51,740 nucleotides of DNA from Candidatus Hydrogenedentota bacterium (GTDB taxonomy: Bacteria > Hydrogenedentota > Hydrogenedentia > Hydrogenedentales > SLHB01), in the NCBI GenBank assembly GCA_020849535.1, contig JADLGB010000089.1:1-51740 (forward strand), read 5' to 3'. Both the position numbers and the translations under genes were made by a program. The notes beneath the pieces were generated by a model that was not told the DNA's origin, ran no database searches, and was given only the letters and a program-made list of their open reading frames with translations. Shown here in pieces: positions 43,670-50,616 of this stretch (position 1 is its first letter; each line of letters starts with the position of its first letter).

Positions 43670-43719
43670 CATTCCTAGAATCCGGCATGGTTGCGGGATC
43701 AGAACCTGGGAGACATTTC

Positions 43720-45183
43720 ATGAGTGGCAATCGCATTTCGTTTGTGTGTTTGGCCGTGGCCTTGTCGGTGCTTTGGGGCGCTCCCTTATCATCGGCCGCG
43801 TCTCTGCACGTGGGCGCCGCGAGCGTCAGTATCACCCCGGACAAGCCCGTGGCGCTCGACGGGCAGATGGCAACGCGCATCGCCCGGGAGGTACAGAGCG
43901 AGCTGCAAGCCAACGCCATGGCCATGGAATCCCGGGACGGCGAAAAAGTGCTGGAACAGGCCATCTTCGTCGCTTGTGACATTGTGGGCGTAAAGACCGA
44001 GGTACGCGCACGCGCCTGTGGTGAACTCCGCGCACGGATTCCGGACTTCGATATTCGCAAACTGATCATCAGCGCCACGCATACCCACACTGCCCCGGTC
44101 ACGACTGAGGGCAAGTACAAGATTCCGGACGAGGATGTAATGCGGCCCGCCGAGTTCGTCGAGTTTTTCGCGGTGCGCATTGCCGATGCCGCGGAGGCGG
44201 CATGGACGGCGCGCAAGCCCGCCAAGGCGGGCTGGGGAATGGGCGATGCCATCGTCGGCTACAATCGCCGGTCCTACTTCGAAGACGGCCACGGGCAAAT
44301 GTACGGCGATATCAGTATTGACAGTTTCCGGGGCATTGAAGGTCCCGAAGACCACGCGGTGGAAGTCCTCTTCTTCTGGGGTGAGGACGATAGCTTGATC
44401 GCGACGGCGATCAACGTGGTTTGCCCGGCACAGGAAGTGGAAGGCCTCAGCGCCGTGAATGCCGACTTCTGGCATCCAGTCCGCGCAGGACTGAAAGCGA
44501 AATATGGCAACGGCCTCATCGTCCTGGGATGGATAGGCGCCGCGGGCGATCAATCGCCCCACATCCGCTACCGGAAGGCCGCGGAGGATCGCATGCGCGA
44601 GCTTCGGGGACTGAGCCGGCTCGATGAAATCGCGCGGCGGATCATCCGCGCCTGGGACGAGGCCTACGAAGGGGCGCAGAAGGAGAAGTTCGCCGATGTG
44701 CCGCTGGTTCACCTTGTGAAGCCCATCGAATTGCCGCAGCGCATGATCACCGAAAAGGAGTATGAAGCGGTCAAGGCGGAACTGGCTGAATGCTCGGCGG
44801 ATCCTCTGCAGTATCGGCGCGTCGCCTGGCACGAAGATGCCATCAAGCGATATGAAGCCCAACAAGCTGGCGAAATCAAACCTTACACGATGGAACTCCA
44901 TGCCATCCGCCTGGGTGACGTGGCCATCGCCACGAATGATTTTGAACTCTATACCCAGTACGGCATTCAGATGAAAGCAAAGAGCAAGGCGCTGCACACG
45001 TTTGTCATTCAGCTCGCAGGGCCGGGCAGCTATGTCCCCACGCCCGTGGCCGTCCAGGGCGGTGGGTATAGTGCCGTCGTGCAAAGCAACGACGTCGGCG
45101 CCGAAGGCGGTCAGGTGCTGGTCAACGAGACGGTGGCCGCAGTGAACGGTTTGTGGGCGGAGGCCCCAAAGAATCCGTCCTGA
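43720..45183 (+). CDS. Neutral/alkaline ceramidase-like secreted hydrolase
   Basis: Protein of 487 residues with a signal peptide (ISFVCLAVALSVLWGAPLSSAA). 'HVGAASVSITPDKPVALDG' and 'IISATHTHTAPV' are the opening blocks of the neutral ceramidase-like N-terminal domain; the HTH segment contributes zinc ligands. 'LGWIGAAGDQSPH' is a later conserved block. The C-terminal domain of true ceramidases seems absent, so the substrate could be a ceramide-like amide or something unrelated; proteins like this are frequent in saccharolytic planctomycete-type loci. GGGAG lies 7 nt before the ATG. It is 50 bp after the isomerase-like gene. Confidence 0.82.
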   Translation: MSGNRISFVCLAVALSVLWGAPLSSAASLHVGAASVSITPDKPVALDGQMATRIAREVQSELQANAMAMESRDGEKVLEQAIFVACDIVGVKTEVRARACGELRARIPDFDIRKLIISATHTHTAPVTTEGKYKIPDEDVMRPAEFVEFFAVRIADAAEAAWTARKPAKAGWGMGDAIVGYNRRSYFEDGHGQMYGDISIDSFRGIEGPEDHAVEVLFFWGEDDSLIATAINVVCPAQEVEGLSAVNADFWHPVRAGLKAKYGNGLIVLGWIGAAGDQSPHIRYRKAAEDRMRELRGLSRLDEIARRIIRAWDEAYEGAQKEKFADVPLVHLVKPIELPQRMITEKEYEAVKAELAECSADPLQYRRVAWHEDAIKRYEAQQAGEIKPYTMELHAIRLGDVAIATNDFELYTQYGIQMKAKSKALHTFVIQLAGPGSYVPTPVAVQGGGYSAVVQSNDVGAEGGQVLVNETVAAVNGLWAEAPKNPS

Positions 45184-45262
45184 TTCAGGGTCTCTGCCGA
45201 CAGACAAGCACGTCACAAACGCCAAGTGGGCATTCAGAACTCCACACGAAGAGGTGATGACA

Positions 45263-47299
45263 ATGAATCGCTGGTTTGTGCTGCTCGGTATCGGGTTACT
45301 CGCGCTTTCCGCGTCAGCGGCCGAAGTCCTGTTCATCGACGGACCTCAGGAATACCAGGGGAAGCGTTACTACTGGTTGGCCGAGTGGAGACTGGATGTG
45401 ACGCTGCCTTCCGATGTGTCGCCCGGCGATCGTTTCGAGGTGTTGTTCGGCAGCAAGGGAACTGACAAACGGACGCTGCGCTACGAATACGGCGGCCTCG
45501 CAGGATCGTTTTCCGATGTGCGGCAGACCCCTTACGAGTGGATTGAATTGCCTCTGGGTGAGCTGTCGCCCGGCAATCAAGTTGCGCTTTTCACCAAAGG
45601 CGAACGGCCGGCTGCATTCCTGGCCGGTGTTCGGGTGACGGGCAAGTCCTCGGCGACATTGGAAGTCAAGCCCGTGCGAATCGCCACCTCGTCGGACGCC
45701 AACAAGACCCTCTATTGGGCGGACCTGCCTGGCTTTGAGATTAACGATGAGACGCGGCGGCTGTGGAATCCGGCACCCGGCGAGCCGGACTGGGATCGTG
45801 CCATGCGCTCCGCGCAGTACGCGGGCATCGCATTGGATAAGGTCCAGCGCTGGCTTCGCGAGCGCTGTCTGCCGGTTCGCGATGAACGTTCAGGGTTGTT
45901 TCGTCCCACCGGCCCGGAGTGGAACTATCGCGATACCGCGGCGGACTGCTATCCGTTCTATGTCTGGGCCGCGTACTACACGGACCTCGATGTCTTGAAC
46001 ACGGTCATGGTTGAGACCCTGGAAGCTGAACAACGGCTGTGTAATCACCTTGACTCGCTGCCTGTCAGCTACGACATGGACCGTGGAGAGAAACTGGCCA
46101 TGGATTTTGACGCGATGGTGTTCGGCGCCAGCGAGTATGCGAAAGACGGCTTGGTGCCTATTGTCGAGATCACGGGGAGAGACTACCCTTGGCTTGCGCG
46201 CATGCGGGGCATTGTTGATGATGTCTTCAAGCACGCCCGGTACGACACGCCGTATGGGAAGATCCCATCTACAAACGTTGAAGTGAACGGCGACCTACTT
46301 CAGATCCTGCCGCGGCTATATTGCATGACCGGTGAGCGAAAATATCTGGACTGGGCGCACCGTCTTGCCGATTCTTATCTTCTCCCCGGCGGGTTCGTGC
46401 CGTCCCGCCTGTCTGACCATGGCTGCGAAATCATTGGCGGCCTGGGACTGCTTTTCGCCGTCGACCGCAAGGGGGACCCAAAGAAGTGCGAGGAATACCG
46501 ACCCCATTTGGAGTACATGTTTGACGAAATACTGAGGCGGGGCACGAACTCCGACGGGGTGATTGTGGGCGAACTGCAAGAGGCTCCAGGTCCCCACGAC
46601 AACGTGACGATTCGCGACGGCTGGGGATATGACATGGTGGGGTTCTTGGATTACGATTTGGCCTTGGGCACCGATCGTTATGGCGAGGCCATTCGGCGCC
46701 CCATGACGAATCTGCTCAAGCCTCGCTACGCAAGATTCAACTGGGACCATGGCTCGCGCGACAACGTGGCCGACTCGGTGGAGGGCGGGCTCTATCTGCT
46801 GTACCGGTTCCCCGTGCCCGAAGCGTTTCTGTGGGCCGATCGCGAGATTACCACCCTTCTGGTCGATCATACCGATCCCGAGCGCCTGTGGGACGTGCAC
46901 AAACTCGAGGCTAACACGGTTCGCACCGTCCTGATTCACACCATGCTGCACACCCGCAACACCATCGCGCGACCCTGGGTGCAGGGCCTCCAACTGGGCG
47001 CGGCCCCGTACGGCGACGGAATCTGCATCTTCATGAAATCACACCAGGAGTATGACGGACGTCTTCAGTTCGATGTCCCGCGCCACCGTATTACCATGGG
47101 CTTCGAGCAGGATTGGCCCCGAATGAACGCAGTGCCGGAATGGTTCACCGTGGAGCCGGACTCCTCGCGCATGTACCGCGTCGAAGATGCCGACTCGGGC
47201 TCAGTGCGGGCTGTCTCGGGGGCTCAGCTCAGCGAGGGACTACCCATTCACCTGGACCCAGGCAAACCACTGCGCTTGCTGGTTTCAAGCCAGAAGTAA
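45263..47299 (+). CDS. Secreted alpha/alpha-barrel protein of unknown function
   Basis: Protein of 678 residues with a signal peptide (WFVLLGIGLLALSASA). Residues about 20-150 are beta-rich. Residues about 170-580 have the spacing and aromatic pattern of an (alpha/alpha)6 barrel ('YRDTAADCYPFYVWAAYYTDLDVLNTVMVETLEAE', 'VEVNGDLLQILPRLYCMTGERKYLDWAHRLADSYLL', 'HGSRDNVADSVEGGLYLLYRFP'). This fold occurs in glycoside hydrolases and lyases, but I do not recognise a family. Acidic residues in 'SDHGCE' and 'DNVADSVEG' are conspicuous. ATG at 45263 is placed 8 nt after GAGG. It is the last gene of the run. Confidence 0.6.
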   Translation: MNRWFVLLGIGLLALSASAAEVLFIDGPQEYQGKRYYWLAEWRLDVTLPSDVSPGDRFEVLFGSKGTDKRTLRYEYGGLAGSFSDVRQTPYEWIELPLGELSPGNQVALFTKGERPAAFLAGVRVTGKSSATLEVKPVRIATSSDANKTLYWADLPGFEINDETRRLWNPAPGEPDWDRAMRSAQYAGIALDKVQRWLRERCLPVRDERSGLFRPTGPEWNYRDTAADCYPFYVWAAYYTDLDVLNTVMVETLEAEQRLCNHLDSLPVSYDMDRGEKLAMDFDAMVFGASEYAKDGLVPIVEITGRDYPWLARMRGIVDDVFKHARYDTPYGKIPSTNVEVNGDLLQILPRLYCMTGERKYLDWAHRLADSYLLPGGFVPSRLSDHGCEIIGGLGLLFAVDRKGDPKKCEEYRPHLEYMFDEILRRGTNSDGVIVGELQEAPGPHDNVTIRDGWGYDMVGFLDYDLALGTDRYGEAIRRPMTNLLKPRYARFNWDHGSRDNVADSVEGGLYLLYRFPVPEAFLWADREITTLLVDHTDPERLWDVHKLEANTVRTVLIHTMLHTRNTIARPWVQGLQLGAAPYGDGICIFMKSHQEYDGRLQFDVPRHRITMGFEQDWPRMNAVPEWFTVEPDSSRMYRVEDADSGSVRAVSGAQLSEGLPIHLDPGKPLRLLVSSQK

Positions 47300-47467
47300 A
47301 GCCGCGACGCAGACGCGCACTTCAAGCTGATTGCCTTTCGCACACGTGAAAGCAAGGCCCGGGCGACAGCTTTCAAGCTGTCCTCGCGAATCCCGTGTTA
47401 TACTGATTTCTTACGGATTGTCCGGAAGCGGGTATTCGCATAGCGGGTCTCACAGGAGGACATGATC

Positions 47468-47890
47468 ATGCCGTACACCATTGAACGAGTAGACGTGTGG
47501 GCCGGGACCATCAAGGATCAACCGGGCGGAGTTGCCGCAGTGCTCGACACTCTGGCAAAGGCAGGCGCGAACCTGGAGTTTGTCATCGCTCGCAGGGATG
47601 TGCCTGGTACAGGAGTCGTATTCCTTGCACCCCTGAAGGGAGCGGCACAGCTTCGCGCGGCCAAGCGGCTGGGTTTGCGAAAGGCGGAGACGCTCCAGTC
47701 GTTGCGCGTTGAAGGGGCGGACAAGCCGGGGCTTGGCGCGAAGATTACGATGGCTTTGGCAGAAGCCGGCGTCAACCTGCGCGGGTTGTCCGCCGCCGCA
47801 CTCGGCAAACGCTGCGTCGTCTATTTCGCGTTTGACAGCCAAGCGGAAGCGAAGAAGGCACGCCAGGTACTGAAGTCCCTCAAGGTTTAA
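47468..47890 (+). CDS. Tandem ACT-domain protein
   Basis: Small soluble protein of 140 residues made of two ACT-like modules. The first opens 'VDVWAGTIKDQPGGVAAVLDTLAKAGANLEFVIAR' and the second 'LRVEGADKPGLGAKITMALAEAGVNLRGLSAAALG'. Both follow the beta-alpha-beta ACT pattern with the Gly-rich turn that binds small ligands such as amino acids. There is no catalytic domain, so it is probably a regulator or binding protein. GGAGG at 47455-47459 is 8 nt from the ATG at 47468, preferred over the ATG 6 bp upstream. Confidence 0.85.
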   Translation: MPYTIERVDVWAGTIKDQPGGVAAVLDTLAKAGANLEFVIARRDVPGTGVVFLAPLKGAAQLRAAKRLGLRKAETLQSLRVEGADKPGLGAKITMALAEAGVNLRGLSAAALGKRCVVYFAFDSQAEAKKARQVLKSLKV

Positions 47891-47989
47891 TAGGTGAGAG
47901 CTGCTAAGGAACGGCGCCGACGTGAGGTTACCACCGTCCCGCCGTTGCGGCGCGCCCGCGTAAGCTACTGCGTGTGGTGAAGTTTAAGA

Positions 47990-48066
47990 TGGTGGGCGGT
48001 ACTGGACTTGAACCAGTGACCCCTTGCATGTCAAGCAAGTACTCTAACCACCTGAGCTAACCGCCC
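47990..48066 (-). tRNA. tRNA-Val (anticodon GAC)
   Basis: On the minus strand the acceptor GGGCGGT pairs with ACCGCCC, the D-arm is 'TAGCTCAGGTGGTTAGAG', the anticodon loop TTGACAT sits between CTTGC and GCAAG, and the T-arm carries 'GGTTCAAGTCC'. Discriminator A and an encoded CCA end the gene. Anticodon GAC reads GUC/GUU Val codons. Confidence 0.95.
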
Positions 48067-48341
48067 ATCCTGGTTGGGAAGTCTAGCAAAGGCGCTCCGC
48101 GCGAGTCAATTCCGATGGCCATCGGGGTACTTTCAACGAGAGCCTTCTGCGGGACAACGTATTCCCTTGCTTGGGTAATGGCGTCCCATAAAATGCTGCG
48201 AGGCGCCGTGACAGCACCGGAACTGAATTCCTTTGGGCAGACCAATGCGCTTGAGATCTCTGGCAACTTGTACCTCTGTGCAGGCGCGTGGACAATGTCG
48301 CCGTCTGAAAGGCTCAGGGCTCGGCTACAGAGGATGCATGG
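48067..48341. other. Intergenic stretch before the dehydrogenase
   Basis: 275 bp between a minus-strand tRNA and the plus-strand dehydrogenase. I see no gene. It probably carries the divergent promoters of both. No clear promoter match can be singled out. Confidence 0.5.
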
Positions 48342-49361
48342 ATGAGGGCATTCGAACTGCAGAGGGAATTCGGTTTCGACAATCTCCGGATTGTGGAGCG
48401 CCCTGAACCTGTCCCGGGGCCCGGCGAGGTGCTCGTGCGCGTGCGCGCGGTCTCGTTGAACTACAGGGATTTGCTGACCATCCAGGGACTTTACAATCCT
48501 CGCCAGCCGCTGCCGCTCATTCCCGCATCGGACGGGGCAGGCGAGGTCGTGGGCGTCGGACCCGGCGTGACGCGCGTCCGCACCGGCGACCGCGTGGCCG
48601 CCATCTTTGCGCAGGGGTGGCTCTCCGGGCCGCCGAGCCGCGAGAAGCTCGCCAGCACGACGCTGGGCGGGCCATTGGACGGTACGCTCGCGGAACTCGC
48701 CGTCTTTCGCGAAGATGGCCTCGTGCAGGTTCCCGGACACCTGAGTGACGAGGAAGCAGCGACCTTGCCTTGTGCCGCCGTGACGGCGTGGAGCGCACTG
48801 GTCCGCCACGGGTCCGTGAAGGCGGGAGACAAGGTGCTTATCCTGGGCACGGGCGGGGTTTCGGTGTTTGCGCTGCAGTTTGCGCGGCTATTGGGCGCGG
48901 AGGTTATCGTGACTTCCAGCAGCGACGGGAAAATGGAACGCGCGAAGTCGCTGGGCGCCGCGCATGGCATCAACTACAAACAACACCCCGCGTGGTCCAA
49001 GCTGGTCCGCGAACTGACCGATGGTGAAGGAGTGGACCACGTGATTGAGGTCGGCGGGGTGAGCACGCTCACCCAGTCGATGCGGGCGGTCCGCATGGGA
49101 GGCCATATCAGTCTTATTGGCGTGTTGGGCGGCGTGGAAGCGCCGCTGAACCTCACGCCCCTGCTCATGCAAGACATCCGCTTGCAGGGCGTGATTGTCG
49201 GTCCGCGCGACGCCTTCCTCGAAATGAACCGCGCCATCGATCTGCATAGGCTTCATCCAATCATCGACAGCGTGTTTCCTTTTGAGGAGACCGTCAACGC
49301 GATGCGGCACATGGCGTCCGGCACGCATTTCGGCAAAGTGTGTATACGAATGTCCGCATGA
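48342..49361 (+). CDS. Zinc-less MDR-superfamily NAD(P)-dependent dehydrogenase
   Basis: Medium-chain dehydrogenase/reductase of 339 residues. The GroES-like N-terminus ('PGPGEVLVRVRAVSLNYRDLLTIQG', 'IPASDGAGEVVGVGPGVTRVRTGDRVAA') lacks the catalytic zinc Cys that normally precedes the 'RD' segment and also the four-Cys structural zinc lobe. The nucleotide site is 'ILGTGGVSVFALQFARLLGAEVIVTSSS'. This places it with quinone-oxidoreductase-like or zinc-independent MDR enzymes that reduce activated double bonds or aldehydes. It lies between two tRNA-Val genes. Confidence 0.88.
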   Translation: MRAFELQREFGFDNLRIVERPEPVPGPGEVLVRVRAVSLNYRDLLTIQGLYNPRQPLPLIPASDGAGEVVGVGPGVTRVRTGDRVAAIFAQGWLSGPPSREKLASTTLGGPLDGTLAELAVFREDGLVQVPGHLSDEEAATLPCAAVTAWSALVRHGSVKAGDKVLILGTGGVSVFALQFARLLGAEVIVTSSSDGKMERAKSLGAAHGINYKQHPAWSKLVRELTDGEGVDHVIEVGGVSTLTQSMRAVRMGGHISLIGVLGGVEAPLNLTPLLMQDIRLQGVIVGPRDAFLEMNRAIDLHRLHPIIDSVFPFEETVNAMRHMASGTHFGKVCIRMSA

Positions 49362-49473
49362 CGCCCACGAACGCGCCATGACGCGCTGAACAATGCGCTT
49401 GACCCAATGCGTTGTCTTCGCACTCAGCGCGTTTTGAAGTCATCGTTTCACGTGCTATACTACATGACCTTTC

Positions 49474-49550
49474 GGGCGGTTAGCTCAGCTGGTTAGAGCA
49501 TCTGCTTTACACGCAGGGGGTCGGGAGTTCGAATCTCTCACCGCCCACCA
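49474..49550 (+). tRNA. tRNA-Val (anticodon TAC)
   Basis: The acceptor GGGCGGT/ACCGCCC, D-arm 'TAGCTCAGCTGGTTAGAGCA', anticodon loop TTTACAC between TCTGC and GCAGG, T-arm 'GAGTTCGAATCTC', and encoded CCA give a full cloverleaf. Anticodon TAC reads GUA/GUG Val codons. Together with the GAC isoacceptor at 47990 it brackets the dehydrogenase. Confidence 0.95.
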
Positions 49551-49740
49551 TTTGTCATCCTGCGCCACGCGATGAAATCCCCTGTCTTTATGGGACTTTT
49601 CGCGTGGTTTTGCTTTTCCGGAGCGGTCCTGCTTTTCTACGTCAAGATTGTCGCAGAAGAACCTACATGTACTCTCATTGCCGGTTGTCACTGTAGTCAG
49701 CGCTGTAGTCGGGGACGGGGTGCTTTCGGCATGCATGCCC

Positions 49741-49951
49741 ACGTAGGCATACGGATTTCCGAGGTTGCTCGCGTCGCCCCAGAGGCCGATGGTGTCGATG
49801 CGGAGGAAACGGCCGAGGTAGGGGTTGTAGTAGCGGGTGCGGTAGTCGTAGAGGCTGAGGACTTCGTCCCAGCGGCGGCCGGTGAACATGAAGGGGTTGC
49901 CAAAATCGGAGACGGGTACGCCGTTGGACGTGTGCTCGATCCACGTGCCGG
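49741..49951 (-). repeat. RHS-core direct repeat, distal copy
   Basis: About 210 bp, roughly 95% identical to 51530-51740 and in the same orientation. It encodes the same RHS-core segment. Confidence 0.85.
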
Positions 49952-50066
49952 GGTTTTGGCTGTCTTCGATCCAGACCGTGGGCGCGCCGTAGTCGTCGTA
50001 CGTGTACCGTTCGACGACCGCGCCGTCACGCCCTGGCGTGATCAGGGCGACGGCGCTGTAGTGGAG
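49741..50066 (-). pseudogene. Orphan RHS-repeat core fragment (displaced tip end)
   Basis: From 50066 the minus strand encodes 'LHYSAVALITPGRDGAVVERYTYDDYGAPT', then 'FGNPFMFTGRRWDEVLSLYDYRTRYYNPYLGRFLRIDTIGLWGDASNLGNPYAYVG', the end of an RHS-associated core. A TAG lies directly upstream and no start codon exists, so it is a fragment. After 'YAYVG' the frame stays open to 49485, but that tail is arbitrary and its last part is an antisense translation of the tRNA gene. About 210 bp are nearly identical to the intact RHS gene at 51530-51740. It sits 6 bp after the putative immunity gene, the usual place for a displaced older RHS tip. Confidence 0.82.
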
Positions 50067-50072
50067 CTAGCA

Positions 50073-50582
50073 TCAGTGACTGTAGAATATAAGAAATCTT
50101 CTCCGCTCGGCAACCGGAATAGCCTCCGCGTAGTTGCGAAGCGCGCTTGCTAACAGTTCTCGGTTGTATGTTTGTTGAGTTTCATTGAATTCCACTAATC
50201 TGGCTATCAAGTCCTTCAATGAGTTTGTGTCCGACACAGCCCATGTCGACTCTTCCCCCTCGCAAATCAGAGGAAACTCAAAGTGAAACCGCTCGTTGGA
50301 ATCAGAGACGGGAATATAGATATACGATTCCATTGTGTCCCGCAATTCTGGAAACTCGCGTTCTACCACATCGAATAGTAACTCCACCTCACTAATGAAG
50401 AAGTCAAAGAACTCACTCTTTTCTTCTTTTGCTGCCTTGAAAGATACTACATGTGATTTACAGCGCTCGTTGACCTGACATTGGAAGCGGGCGAGGTTTT
50501 CTTGACGTTCGGCGTCATCCCTGCACCGCAGTGATGGACCGAATAGCTTTTGAACAGGCATTACAAGAAGCTGTATTGACAC
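50073..50582 (-). CDS. Putative immunity protein for the RHS toxin
   Basis: Acidic soluble protein of 169 residues that I do not recognise by family. It begins with GTG at 50582, with AGGAAGG 6 nt upstream, and follows the RHS toxin gene after only 34 bp on the same strand. Its base composition is clearly more AT-rich than the RHS core and the rest of the window, as is usual for RHS tip/immunity modules. It has acidic stretches ('FFISEVELLFDVVEREFPELRDTMES') and no signal peptide or membrane segment, which would suit neutralising a cytoplasmic nuclease. The immunity role is inferred from position only. Confidence 0.6.
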   Translation of the reverse strand: MSIQLLVMPVQKLFGPSLRCRDDAERQENLARFQCQVNERCKSHVVSFKAAKEEKSEFFDFFISEVELLFDVVEREFPELRDTMESYIYIPVSDSNERFHFEFPLICEGEESTWAVSDTNSLKDLIARLVEFNETQQTYNRELLASALRNYAEAIPVAERRRFLIFYSH

Positions 50583-50616
50583 TTTCTACCTTCCTCAATC
50601 ACGACGGAAACCGAAG

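Noticed and set aside
43789..45336. Long minus-strand open frame (515 codons) opposite the ceramidase-like gene.
   Set aside because: Antisense shadow; the plus frame has a signal peptide and the HTHT metal motif.
47333..47358. Dyad GCCTTTCGC..GTGAAAGCAAGGC after the alpha/alpha-barrel gene as a terminator.
   Set aside because: The stem is imperfect and no U-tract follows, so a Rho-independent terminator cannot be claimed.
49485..49740. Open extension of the orphan RHS fragment ending 'WAVRDSNSRPPACKADALTS'.
   Set aside because: The final part is an antisense translation across tRNA-Val(TAC), a well-known annotation artefact. The rest has no family resemblance.
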